The notes beneath the pieces were generated by a model. That model did no database searches. It was not told the origin of the DNA and saw only the letters and a program-made list of their open reading frames with translations. DNA of 64,000 nt from Clavulina sp. PMI_390 (Eukaryota > Basidiomycota > Agaricomycetes > Cantharellales > Hydnaceae): positions 152,833-216,832 of the forward strand of contig WIDE01000005.1 of NCBI GenBank assembly GCA_015039315.1, given 5' to 3'. The position numbers and the translations under genes are program-made. Shown here one piece after another: positions 25,772-37,355 of this stretch. How positions within the stretch are numbered: position 1 is the stretch's first letter; each line of letters opens with the position of its first letter.

Positions 25772-27833
25772 ATGACCGGACCAGTGGTCTCAACGGATCA
25801 AACCAATGATTTCGTCTCCATTGGCGTGTGGCTGGTCTGCGAGATACTTTCATCCATCTTGTTTGGCATATTGACTGTCCAAGTAATTCGATCCTCCTCC
25901 AGCAGCCCCCAGCGTGGACATGACGCTGACTTTGTATCTCCTAGTGTTTCTTTTACTTCGACCGCTTCCGACGCGACAAGTGGGGCTTAAAGGCTTTAGT
26001 ACGTTATTAGCCCTACCACGTGGTCATCTTGTGTGCTGAAACTCGAGCTGAATGTTGGTTAGGTGGTACTTTCATGGTAGGATGGCTGTCATCGTTGGTG
26101 CCAATTTCTCCCCGCTGATGTCCTTTGAACTCATTTACAAGGGTCCTTGAGCTATCCAACCAATTTTTTACTGTTTGGTGGTCATACGAGGTCCAAGTGA
26201 GCACACCTCATCGGAGCGAAATCTGGCTTCCATCCCCGTGCTGACCTCCGATCCCATGCAGGTTCGGGGCTTTATCAAGAAAGCGATGGTAACCGACTTC
26301 ATGTGGTGTGTGATCTTCTCAGCCGTTTTATACCCCTACTGACCTGCGTTGTGGCATCTGATGTCAGGACGCCAGGAGTATGCATCGCAACACACTTTCG
26401 TTACTTCATACTGACAAAAAGGATATTCAAAAGGCTATATGTGCTGTCACTGTTAGTTCGAAGCAAGATCACCTCATCGTTCACAATCGCGATCTGACAA
26501 GACTACCAATGCTCGATCCCACTTGCTAGAGTATCAACGCAGTTCTTGTTCAAATGTACGTTCCTTCGGTTCAGACGGGAACGTAACACTTATTCGTTCC
26601 TTGGTGACCAAGGTTTTTTGCTCGACGCGGATACCTCTGTATGTGCACTCGCTGGAACATGATTGCCCCTTCCCCTCCCACTCACCTTCTCCATCACAGT
26701 GAATCCGTCGATGTGGCCCCTATCATTAATAGCCGTAGTTCTTTCACTAGTGGCTTGTATTTCGGGCCTCAGTGAGTTCTATTCCTCTTGCAATCTCATC
26801 GCCTGATGAGCCTGACATCTTTCAGTTGTTAGCGTCAAGATGTGAGGCTTTCCCTTCTGTTCACTATACTACCCGGCTCATCCTTGTGGGACCGCTATGA
26901 AGGATGACAGTGCTGGAAGATTTCCCAGAAGGCAAAGCAAGTATACTACTCTACAGCTCAGCATACTTGTTTCCTGAGCCTTTACCCGCACAGTGGCTCA
27001 AGAAGCTCTGGGTCATCTCAGAAGCCATTACAGACGTTCTGGTCGCGGGCATTGTGGTTTATTCCCTAAGTGGGAGGAGGAAAGTGGCCTATACTGGGTA
27101 AGAGCTATATTCAAGTTATATCTGCGCGTGTCTCTGATCCTAATTGCCACGATTCAACGCGTTTAGCAACAGGGGCGGAGTCGAAAGACTCATGATTTAC
27201 ACGATTACCAACGGGCTTCTAACGAGCTTTCTTGCGTTGTTAGTGTTTTTTCTAGTGAGTTGATTTCCGAATAAGCTATTTCAGTTATCCGGGGGTTAAT
27301 ATCGAGGTTACAACTTGTTCACGTTCATCACATAGGTTGGTTTCCTCCCTCACTTAGGGGCATATCCTGGTGCCACCTTAGGTATTCCCTCGCTCCTTAG
27401 TGTTCTGATGTTCCCGGATTAATACTGATAAGTTGATTTAGTCCTCGCCAGAGTCTACGCGAACAGTCTACTTGCATCGTCCGTCCTATCCGCTATGTTT
27501 TCCATGATTGAGTTTTGATCGAATACGATAGGCTCAACCTTAGGGGAACTTGGATAACCGACAAGAAAGACACGTCCTCTGACCACGAACTGACGTCTCG
27601 CACTGACCCACCACAGGGGAAGCCAACGATGAACAGATCCATCAATGAAGCAGATGATGTAAGTGTTTCCTAGTCTACTTCTGGACCCCGCCTTGTCCCT
27701 TGACCAAATGCATTCCAAGGGTCTCTTTCGTTCGGCTATTGAGCCATACACTGTCTACCACGACAGAAGTGACCGCATTGCGGATAATTCATTGCATCGT
27801 TCAGCCTTTGCAAGGAGCCTTGACCTCGAATAA
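25772..27833 (+). CDS. DUF6534 seven-helix membrane protein, array member 5
   Basis: The start at 25772 gives MTGPVVSTDQTNDFVSIGVW then LVCEILSSILFGILTVQ. Next come CFFYFDRFRRDKWGLKAL-like sequence (25945-25999), LSNQFFTVWWSYEVQ (about 26150-26195), VRGFIKKAMVTDFMW (26262-26307) and FFARRGYL (26612). VNPSMWPLSLIAVVLSLVAC then ISGL follows at 26700, and KKLWVISEAITDVLVAGIVV then YSLSGRRKVAYTG at 27003. GVERLMIYTITNGLLTSFLA (27177) leads to LARVYANSLLASSVLSAMFS (27447). The tail reads LNLRGTWITDKKDTSSDHEL, and after an intron GLFRSAIEPYTVYHDRSDR, ending FARSLDLE with the stop at 27831-27833. It is in frame throughout with 50-70 bp introns. It is the tandem-duplicate partner of member 6. Confidence 0.8.
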
Positions 27834-28599
27834 CTCATTGTCCACTTCATACACCTATCTGTATTGCGCTGGACTTTCCCCGCGCTGCCGCGGACCTTCA
27901 ATTCGCTGGTGGCCGCCTGAGAGCAGCACTAGTTGCATTTTTTTCTATCAAGGCGAGATAATCGCTTCGGGGCGAGCAGGATCATACTTTTCTTGTATTC
28001 TTATTACTACATTGCCCACATCTCTTTATTTCATTTTGGGGGGTTTAGTGTAACGAACTACTTAATAATGGAACGAATGCTCCAATCCAAAACTATTTTG
28101 ACAGGCTAGCCGGAATAATCGTGTGGAGAAGGAAAGTCTCAGTATCATTCTTGTTTGCTGTCCTCCCCGCTTTATCAATGTACCACAGTCGGCAAGAGAT
28201 CCATGGGCCTAGAAAATCCTATCTGTCAGACTCTTGGCAGTCACGGTTCTTGGCATGTATTCCATTCATTCTACGCACCACAGCCGAGCAGATCCCTGAC
28301 GGCCGAGCTATCGAAGATTTGCGGTCATTTGCACTTCCCTTCACACTTCTATTGTTTAGTCGGATAGAAAGGGTCCCAACTGCAGTTGGGATTCAATTTA
28401 AGATATTGAGCCCATCTTATAAACCAGAATTCCCCTAAGTGAGTAATCTTCCAATGTGATATTTGAATGAACAAGGGTACCGTGTACGGTGGTTCTGTAA
28501 CAGCATATGATCATAGTTTTTCGTTTCTTTCGATTCCTAGTTCGATGCTCGTATCCCTTATTGAGAAGGAATGGCTGATTCATTAGGACGATTTTTCGA
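27834..28599. other. Spacer downstream of member 5; part of the duplicated unit
   Basis: The sequence matches 32623-33400 of the right unit at moderate identity. Neither copy has a frame I can support. It separates convergent DUF6534 and potassium-channel genes. Its conservation between units follows from the duplication and needs no function. Confidence 0.5.
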
Positions 28600-29850
28600 A
28601 TATTTGAGTAAGAAACTCGGACCTACCTTCCAATGAGCTTCCTTAAGTATTATCTGGGGCTTCTCGCCCGCTTGTCTCCCGACCATTTCTTCTCCAGCTT
28701 CTCCTCTGCCTAGTTGCATCTCTGGTTTGATTGGCGAATTCTCTACATCGTCCTTGCCTCGTCTAGGGGATGAGTTGTCCAGTCGGGTCACCGGCATCAC
28801 CATCCGCTCTAGCTACTGAAGCTGGAAGCGAGCCATCAAATTGTCGGATTTGTCTCAGCGCGGTCGCCCTTGTCGACTACGCCGTTATTCGGATGGGTCT
28901 TATCGAGGATCAGAGTCCTCGATGACAGAATCCGATCCGTGATCGGTGTTGGTGGTTTTTTATTCAGAGCAAGTTAGGCCCTTCAGGACCCAGCGTCCCA
29001 TATACGACTCATACTACGATGCATAATAGGACATATCAGACACGGGATCATCCACAGCGTTCACGGTTTCATCGGGTTTCCCTCTATCTCTCTTGTGCAT
29101 CAGCCGCAGGCGGCGAAACTGGACGTTGCGGTCAACTTTCAGCAGAATCTAAGCCTTCAAGCCATTTAGCACATGCGTTTCAAGCAACTGTCGCGCATAA
29201 TGTTCAACCACCAGGACATATTCTATCAGCGCGATAGTCAGTGCCTTTTCCTCTTACTGAACATCTATATCGCGCTTACGGCGCTACTGCCGTTCTTCCC
29301 CGTTTTAGCTCATCGTCCCTGGGATTCTCCAGATCTGACGTTGGCTAATGGGATGAGATACGTCTTCAATGATATTTCTCAACGCACTCCGCATGCGGGA
29401 AGGCATCTGAGGAGTCTTCCAGTCCCGCGTTTCAATCCCAACAGAGGCTTTGGCCGTTCGAGTTGCCATTCCGAGAGTGGTTGTTCCTTGAATAGCGGAT
29501 ACCGCGAATGACGCCACAATTGGGTTAGGGGGGGAAACGCGTAGGACAAGGTTCCCAGAGCTTAAGTGCTCAGATCCCATTGATTTACTCCGCAGTCATA
29601 ACGTAGTACGGTAGATTTAGATAGAATTGGTGGCGAGTTTATGCGTAAGCATTGGGGGTGACCCCCTCGTCCTGCACTGCTACTTGGGGGGTAATATTCC
29701 CGGCTAATTGAGAGGAAGAAGATGTAGCAAAAATACATCGATACACCAACCTATCAGCCCTGATCATAGGCACCCGCGGATTCAACATCTCGTCAGAGGT
29801 TGAGTTGACTGATGAGATTAGGTTGCAGCAAACCTCAGTACCCGTAAGAT
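28600..29850 (-). pseudogene. Broken left copy of the TOK-type potassium channel
   Basis: This matches the second-pore and C-terminal part of the intact channel at 33411-36233. Around 29740-29680 the pore exon reads MYFCYIFFLSISREYYPP, where the intact copy has MYFCYVFFLSIGYGDYSP, so the selectivity filter GYGDY is replaced by SREYY. ASFAVSAIQGTTT (about 29515) matches the last helix ASFAVTAIQGTVT. Downstream matches to the cytoplasmic tail carry stops (for example the reverse of tagctactgaag at 28810) and deletions. The first pore, the N-terminal helices and the start are absent; similarity fades near 29850. It cannot make a working channel. Confidence 0.85.
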
Positions 29851-30559
29851 ACAGTTGTCGTTGGTTGGTAAGGCCGCTCTCCCTTGGCGTCAGGCTCGTT
29901 GGAGATCGCCATATTGCCTCTGTTTGTTCAGTAACTGCCTGTCTCAGGACTGCAAACCTTCAACTGGCATTGAAAATGACTCTGAATCGTTTAGTGTGGT
30001 GCTTCATTTCAAATGTGTCCATGGCGACGGCTGGATTCCGAGGCCCTGATGGTACGCTCCCAGGCCTTCGCTGTGAGATCCTCGAACTTTTTCTTTCCAG
30101 AGATTTCTATAGCATCACACAATTTTTTTTTACTGACGTAAACACACCTATTTCGAGCATGCAGCCTTGAGTAGCGCCCCTTAGAGAGGTATCATACATT
30201 AGATGGGCTCCGAAGTTGCTCGGGCAGTTCTCTGAAGTCCCCTCCTTTCCTGTCCCCAGCGGGCGCCTATATCAATATATATTCGATGGCAATGGTCCAT
30301 CCTCTGGCAATTGGCAATTGGCAAATGAAAGTTTTAAATAGCTCATCGCTGACCCTCCGATATCAACCCCAGGGTTGTCACCTGTTCGGATGGTTCAAAT
30401 CACCTCCCCGCTCGCGCTGCTTCTGCCCTTCCGCGCTGATTCTCCTCGCAGTGCGTCTTCCTTAAAAAAAAAAACCTCGAAGCTGGCTTCATGGTTCTCT
30501 TAGTCGACTCCATCGTGCCGCTGGCCCATGCGATCCCATTGCTCGAGCACTCTCCCTGC
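29851..30559. other. Spacer upstream of member 6 with repeated upstream modules
   Basis: Holds the counterpart of the 25112 module (GIENDSESFSVVLHFKCVHG, about 29958-30052) and the pre-gene block at 30385-30492. No full gene is supported. The junction between the two tandem units lies in this stretch. Confidence 0.5.
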
Positions 30560-32622
30560 ATGACTGTCTCAATCGTCTCAACATTGCAGACAAATGTCTT
30601 CGTCTCCACTGGGGTATGGCTAGTTTGCGAAATACTGTCGTCTATCCTATTTGGCATATTAACTGTTCAGGTAGCCCAGTCTTCCACTACTAGTCACCAA
30701 CAAGCGCACACGGCGCTGACCTCAACCCTTCCCTCACAGTGCTTCTTTTACTTTGACCGCTTCCGTCGCGATAAATGGGTCTTGAAATCACTGGTACGCC
30801 ATTACTGCTATCACCTGATCGCATCATTTGCTCAACAAGAGCGCAATGGCGGTTAGGTGGTACTTTCATGGTAGGATGGATTTTCCTGACCAGTAGAGCC
30901 AATTCCTCTCTCATTGATGTCTGTGGGAACTTGTTTTACAAGGGCTCTTGAGCTATCCAATCAGGTTGTCGCCGCCTGGTGGTCGTACGAGGTTCAAGTG
31001 AGCATATGTCATCGGAGCAAAATCTCTCGTCCACCCTCATGCAGACTTTGGTCCCATACAGGTCCGGAACTTCATCGAGAGAGCGGTGGTAACCAACTGC
31101 GTGTGGTATGTCTATATTCTGTGCTGCCGTGTATCTCTACCGACCTTTGATGTGGTATCTGGTACCAGGGCGCCAGGAGTATGTATCACTGTGCACCTTG
31201 ATTAGCTCATAATAACAGCAAGAATATCAAACAGGCTATGTGTGCTATCACGGTTAGTTTGACACATCATTGGGCTGCCATCCCCGCCGCCACAAGCTGA
31301 CAATATCATCTCTGCTCGATTTCTCACATCAGAGTATCAACGCAGCTATTCTTCAACTGTGCGTTTCGCCGTTTTCAGTTGATGGAATAATGCCTAATTT
31401 CTCTTGGCTCGACAAGATATTTTGCTCGACGCGGATACCTCCGTATGTGCTCTTGCTGGAACTTGAATTTGCCCCTCACCTTTTGCATTAAAGTGAATGC
31501 GTCCCTATGGCCCCTGTCATTAATAGCCGTAGCTCTTGCACTTCTAGCCTTCATTTCTGGCCTCAGTGAGTTCTGCTTTTCTTGCAGCATTATTACCTGA
31601 CAAGCCTGAAATGTTCCAGTTGTTAGCGGTAACATGTGAGTTGTCTCTATCACCTATTCATATAGGACCAGCTTATCTCTTGAATTGCTCTGAAGGATGA
31701 GTATGCTAGGAGATTTCCCGGAAGTCAGAGTGAGCAGACTGCCCTACAGTCGACTGTAGTTATATTCTGAATTGTTCACTTCGTAGTGGCTGAATAAGCT
31801 CTGGGTCCTCACGGAAGCTGTTACAGACCTTCTAGTTGCGGGTATCGTGGTCTATTCACTCAGTGGGAGGAGGAAAGTCGCTTACACTAGGTGAGAGAAA
31901 TATTCAAGTTATTCCTGCGCGCCGCACGTTTCAGTGATCCCGACTACCACGAGCCAACGTGTTTAGCAATAGGAGTGGAGTAGAGCGACTAATGATTTAC
32001 ACCATAAGCAACGGGCTTCTAACGAGCTTTCTTGCGCTCTTAGTGTTTGTTTTAGTGCGTTCATACATCTCTGTTGCTAGGGGTTCATCGGGAGGGGCAA
32101 ACCTGTTAACATTCTCCACATAGGTTGAATTTTTACCTCACTTAGGGGCTTACCCTGGCGTCACCCTAGGTATCTTGTCTCTTTGATGTTCCGAAGCTCC
32201 CTTATCCACAAGCTAATAGCTTGTTGAAGTTCTCGCCAGAGTCTATGCGAACAGTTTACTTGCTTCGTCTGTCCCATCTGCTATGTCTTCCGCGATTGAA
32301 TTTTGACTAAATATAATAGATTAAACCTTAGGGGAACTTGGATAACAGACAAGAAGGACACATCTTCTGACCATGAACTCACGTCTCGCACTGACCCCTC
32401 ACAGGGGAACCCATCTATGAACAGATCTATTAATGAAGCCGATGATGTAAGTGCCTCTTAGTCTATTTCTGCCTTGAATCTTGTCCCTTAACAAAATCAC
32501 GTTCCAAGGGTCTCTTTCGTTCGGCTATTGAGCCACATGTTTTCCACCGCGGTAGAAGTGATAACATTGCGAATAACTCGTTGCATCGTTCAACGTTTGC
32601 AAGGAGCCTTGACCTCGAATAA
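30560..32622 (+). CDS. DUF6534 seven-helix membrane protein, array member 6
   Basis: The ATG at 30560 gives MTVSIVSTLQTNVFVSTGVW then LVCEILSSILFGILTVQ. An upstream in-frame ATG at 30491 would add 23 residues not shared with member 5, so 30560 is preferred. Exons follow in the same order and spacing as member 5: FFYFDRFRRDKWVLKSLV (30744), LSNQVVAAWWSYEVQ (30951), VRNFIERAVVTNCVW (31060), FARRGYL near 31425, VNASLWPLSLIAVALALLAF then ISGL (31495), KLWVLTEAVTDLLVAGIVVY (31797), GVERLMIYTISNGLLTSFLA (31975) and LARVYANSLLASSV (32230). LNLRGTWITDKKDTSSDHEL is the tail. The last exon reads GLFRSAIEPHVFHRGRSD and ends FARSLDLE with the stop at 32620-32622. It appears intact. The function of the family is unknown. 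Confidence 0.8.
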
Positions 32623-33410
32623 CTCAGCATCTACTTCATACAATTATCTGTCTTACACCGTGCTTTCCCATCGCCGCCGCGGACCTTCGAGTCTCTGCAG
32701 GCCACCCGCAGCAGCCACATTGCACTTTCTATCGAAGTGAGATAATCCCTTTGAGGCCAACAAGATCATACGCCTTTTCTATTCTGATTCACCGCATCCC
32801 CCATATCTCTTCATATTTTGGGTTACAGTGTAACGAACCACTGAATAATGGAAGAAGTGTCCGAGTTCATAACTATTCCGCCGAAGCAGGCTGGAACAAT
32901 CGCCCTGAGAAGAATAGTCTCAGAATCATTCTTACTGACTGTCCTCCCCGCTTTATGAACGTGCTACATAGTCAAGAGGTCTATGAACATCGAAAATCCT
33001 ATCTGTCAGACTCTCGGCAGTCACACAATTCTTGACATTTATTCCAATCATTACACTTAGGAGTACCAGAGCCGAGCAAGTCTCTAATGGCCGAGTTATC
33101 GAAGCTTTGTGGGTTGCACTCCTCCTCACACACCCTTCTATCTTTTATTTTGCATAGAAAAAGGGTCCCAGCTGCAATCGGGGATCGATTCAAAGATGCT
33201 AGAATTTGTCGTATAGACCATAATTGTCCGCTGAGCAAACAGCCTCCCATTATGAGATCCAAATTATAAACAGGGGTACAGCGCGCAGTGCTTCAGGACA
33301 TCGCTTATCACAGTGTATCATCATAACCTTTTGTTTCTTCCAATTCATGGTTCGGGGCTCTTATCCCTTTCTGTAGGCGAATCCCTTGATCAGTACACGC
33401 ACTTTTGCAG
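32623..33410. other. Spacer between member 6 and the potassium channel
   Basis: Right-unit counterpart of 27834-28599. It lies between convergent genes and probably holds their 3' ends. No frame is supported. Confidence 0.5.
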
Positions 33411-35711
33411 CTATGGAAGTGGGAAAATCAGACTTACTGAGTGATGGGCTTCCTCGGGCGTTGTCTGAGGCTCCTCGTCCGCTTGTCTCTCCGCCATTTC
33501 TTGGTCAACTTCCTCTTTACCCAGCTGTGCTTCTGATTTGATCTCCTGCTGTCCTCGTACGTCATTGCTCGTACCAGAGCAGCGATCTCGGACACCAACT
33601 TCGACCTCGTCATCTGCTCGCATCAATCTCCGCTCCGCCTTGTACTTCTCTGCGCCTTCAAGCCTCCTTAGCCTGCTTCCCGCAGCTAGGAATGCTGCAA
33701 ACGCCTCACGATATCGGCGGATTTCTTGCATCGTCCCCGCGTCATCTAGGGGATGGCTGATCCAGTCCGGATCGTCACCAGCGTCGTCATCCCTCTCTAG
33801 CTGCTGGAGCTGGAAGCGGACCATAAAATCACTGCTTTTACCTTGGCGCGGTCGATGTTGTTGGCTACGCCTCTTTTCGGACGGGTTGTGTTCGGGGTCA
33901 TCGTCATCGATGGCGGTCTCCGATTCGTGGTCGTGATCGTCCGCACTACCTGTAGCTTCTTCATCTGGCTGCCCAGGGTTCTTCGAATGCATGAGCTGAA
34001 GATGACGAAGTTGGATATTGCGGTCAGCCTTGAGGACAATCTGAGCCTTGGAGCCATTTGGCAGATGTGTCTCAAGCAAGCGTCGCGCATGGCGTTCCAG
34101 GGCAAGAGCATGCTCTATTAGTGCAACCGTGAGCGCTTCCTCCTCTTCTCGTACATCCACATCGCGCTTGCGGCGCTGTTGCTGTTCTTCCTCATTCAAC
34201 TCTTCACTCGTGGCTTGCTCGGGATCGGAGGGCGACTGGCGCGAGGAAGTCCATCGTTGATGGTATCGCTCGACGTATTCCGAGTGAGAGACGACGTCCG
34301 AGGAATCTTCGGGACCAGCGTTTTCGATCCCAACGGACGCTTTGCGCTGCTCAAGCCGCCATTCTGAGAACCGAGTAACGGTTCCTTGGATGGCGGTGAC
34401 GGCGAAAGACGCCATGACGGGGCTGGGTGAAGGAGAATACTGTAGTTAGCCCCATGTGAGGTATGAGAGAACGATTTGTGACTTACACTGCAATAAGAGC
34501 GTAGATGATGAACACAACTAGTAAGAAGGAGTGGGTTAGGAGATACGCATTCGCAGCCCAAGCAATCTCGATCACTCACCCCTTCCCGCACTGCTGCTCG
34601 GAGAGTAATCGCCATATCCAATTGAGAGGAAGAATACATAGCAAAAATACATCGCAGTAGGAAAAGACCAACCCTGTTGGGGGTATGGTTATTATCAAGC
34701 TGAGAATACCACCGATGAGAGGATCAGATTGGACACACCTCAGTTGCCTTGAAGATACAAGCACCGATCATCCAGAATACCAAGAAGCCTACAATGCTGA
34801 GCCCCAGCTCGCTGAACTGGTCGTCCAAGTCTTGCCGCTGGTTCAATTTCACCAAGAAGTCAATCTCCTCCAGTAAATCGGGAGATTTTTGTATCTCGTC
34901 CTCCTCAATCTGTCGCTGGCGCTCCCAAAGCGCGCGGGACTTTGCTTTACGCCGAGCAGCACGAGAGGTGAAGAATGAAACGATCATCCCGAGGATGGAC
35001 CCCAGCTGGGCAATGCCAATAAGCGCGAATGGGAATAGTATGATTCGAGTCGAAGTTTTCGTGGGCTCAAAGTCTCCAAAACCGACTGAAAGAGCAAGAA
35101 AAGTCAGTCATAGCCAACATAGAGATCTGGAAAGCGAAGAAACCCTGACCTGTGAGGAGAGTTACCGTCGAGTAGTAGACGCCTTGTAAGTATGACCATT
35201 CCTCCTGTATAAGGGGTGAGCAAGTGTAGTTGCTTCTCATTGACAATGATGTCTTACGATTTGCGAAAATGCCAAAGCCATAATAGCGACCGTGGCAACA
35301 TACAATGTCGTCTGCAACCTATGCCCGCGTTGTTGAGTAAGACTGTGGGACATTAGCAGAGCAAAAAGGCACTTACATGAAGTGCCTCCCAGTGACTCGA
35401 ACGGTTTGCTGTAGAGTAGTCTTGGGGACGCGTGATTCGTCCATCTCGATGGCCCAATGCAGGAGCAGAAGAACGAAAACAATTCCACCAATAATCGTTG
35501 ACATCACTCTATTATTATTCCAGGAGTAGCGTCAGGAGCGAGATTGTGAAACGTCGATACGACGACAAGGGTAGATCCGGAACCCATTTCGGGCGGACAC
35601 TCACGCGCACCAGAATCCTTCTCCGTAATGCCAGCCTTGCGAGTTGCGCTTTAGCGCGCCAAACATGATCACATTTGCGAGCGATACTCCCACCTGGATA
35701 TAGAAAGGAAT

Positions 35712-35742
<31 letters not shown>

Positions 35743-36233
35743 CAGATTCCAAAACGAGCGAGATATTTGGTCTCGTCAACGCAGTCCCTACCCTACATAA
35801 TGAAGTCATCCACACGTACTTTCATCGCCCACAGAACCACCGACAACCGCATCGAGACTCTCCATCGTGTGGCCACCGAGGAAAACCGATAAACGAGCAG
35901 AGCATTGGCAAGGATTGTCAGACTGAGCGATAAGCTCGAGAGGATCAAGCTCGCTTTGAAGTCTGCTTGCGGGACACCATCGAGCGTGTACCATTTTTCC
36001 TGTTGTTCAGTTCATGCGTAATATTGTCAGCGTCACAATCTTATAAGTATCACTTCACCTCAAGGCGGGTCTGGATAGAAGAAGTAAGGACTCACGCTGA
36101 GTGCGGGGATGTCGTATAGGACTGAAAGGGGCGCTAGGACGCCCCCTATGAGCGGTGAGATAGTAGCGAGGTCATGGATATGGTTGGGCCAGTCTTCAAG
36201 TCGGAAATAACCCAGAGGATTCAGTGACGACAT
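33411..36233 (-). CDS. TOK-type outward-rectifier potassium channel (two-pore domain, 8 TM)
   Basis: A plasma-membrane K+ channel of the fungal TOK1 family, releasing K+ on depolarisation. The start at 36233 gives MSSLNPLGYFRLEDWPNHIH; exon 1 ends at 36096. Helix segments follow: DFKASLILSSLSLTILANAL then LVYRF (about 35950), VGVSLANVIMFGALKRN (about 35695), VMSTIIGGIVFVLLLLHWAI (about 35505), TLYVATVAIMALAFSQI (about 35320). Pore 1 is YYSTVTLLT joined by an intron to VGFGDFEP (35083-35062), then LFPFALIGIAQLGSILGMIV. A charged linker (RRKAKSRALWERQRQIEEDE) leads to LSIVGFLVFWMIGACIF. Pore 2 is MYFCYVFFLSIGYGDYSP (34660-34600), followed by ASFAVTAIQGTVTRFSEW. A roughly 300-residue hydrophilic tail (33411-34360), acidic and Gln/Glu/Arg-rich, is unusually long. 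Both filters are intact (GFGD, GYGD). A (GA)n tract at 35712-35736 is intronic. Confidence 0.92.
35712..35736. repeat. (GA)n microsatellite in a potassium-channel intron
   Basis: About 12 uninterrupted GA units lie between the exon carrying VGVSLANVIMFGALKRN and the preceding exon. On the coding strand it reads as a TC tract and may act as the polypyrimidine tract of that intron. Confidence 0.85.
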
Positions 36234-37355
36234 CTGGGTCGTTCACACAATGTGGTTGTTGGTTGAGGTCGTACAGAGAAGGTAGTGGTTATGAGCAGTA
36301 TGAGGAGCTAGTTACGGGCATGTAGACGTGACTGGGATCGCGATGCAGACGTGGTGGCTTTATTAGGGAATTCGAGGGAAGTGAGAGGAGGGTTTGGGCG
36401 GCGGACATGTGTCCTTGGGATGAGAAAAAAAAATAGTGACATCATGGAGTTCATTGGTTTGGTTGCCTGACGGGATCGACTCTAGATTCCGAGCGACGGC
36501 TTGTGAAGAAGACGCTAGGTTTTGACAGCAGCAAGGGGTAGCCCGTGACCCTCTTCCCAAAGGGATCAGCTTTCTTGTTTAGGTTAGGTCATGGAACTGT
36601 GAACACGCTCAGTTGCATGCGAGCTCAAGGCAGCAATCGAATGTCTGCATTGATTACGCGTATGCTTCTCACGATCGTCCGATGTCAACTCAACCAAACT
36701 GGCTTACTCGATCCATATGACTGAGACCAACAAAGTTTACACAGAGACTCCACTCAAACGAGTGATATAGTATTAGTGCTAAAACTAGGTATATTCGACG
36801 ATAGTAAAATATGCAATGCATACATGAACATCGTAGATAATGAACGCGTCTTCAGGGCTCTTCATCAAAAACAGACAAGGCGCAGACATCGTAAAAAAAG
36901 AAAGCCATCGAGGGCGAGAAAAAAAAAAAAAAAAAAAAAGTCCAAATATAAGGCTACAGCGGTTGGGGATTCTTGATTCTTGAACACAGACACAGAGGCG
37001 AGAACAGAAGGTAAGAAAATGAAGAAGAAAGGATATAGGTCCGTTTTTTGAATGAGCCGAGCCGAGACGAGGCGAGAGAGTGATCACATATTAGAAAGCA
37101 GGAGACAGAGCGTAGTAGTGCAAGGTCATGATAACCGTAGGATGGATGATGCATAGGATGTGGAGGATGTGTGTGCATGATGGTGGTGCTGATGATGAAA
37201 GAATGTGTTTGTGCGAGAAAGAAAAAGAAACAAAGAAGAAGATCAGCGAGCAAAGAGTAAAGTGTAATGGATTAACAGCCCAGCCCCAAGAAACAGCGAA
37301 ACCATATAGGGAGAGAAAGAAGAAAAAAAGACATATATCCCGATCACGATCATGT
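36234..37355. other. Intergenic with a long A tract
   Basis: Holds the potassium-channel promoter (near 36234-36400) and the 3' flank of the BTG-like gene. A run of 23 A lies at 36917-36939 within purine-rich sequence up to about 37330. On the minus strand these are T/C-rich stretches downstream of the BTG-like stop. Open frames here are low-complexity and not supported as genes. Confidence 0.5.

Larger units (their letters stand above)
25575..34900. repeat. Tandem segmental duplication, period about 4.8 kb (DUF6534 gene + TOK channel)
   Basis: Left unit about 25575-29850, right unit about 30385-34900. Matching points keep a nearly constant offset: the pre-gene block (25590/30385), DUF6534 starts (25772/30560), DUF6534 stops (27833/32622), the downstream stretch with aaaatcctatctgtcagactct (28218/32993), and the potassium-channel tail and second pore (28640-29740 / 33440-34660). 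Thus one unit holds a plus-strand DUF6534 gene and a minus-strand TOK channel. In the left unit the channel's 5' half is gone and the rest is mutated. Divergence is moderate, so this is not an assembly artefact. Confidence 0.85.

Noticed and set aside
28600..29850. Left TOK sequence as a second functional channel
   Set aside because: The selectivity filter is changed, stops are present and the first pore is missing.
33538..33936. 132-codon plus-strand frame opposite the potassium-channel tail
   Set aside because: Mirror of a Ser/Arg-biased codon pattern. The minus strand continues the TOK protein.
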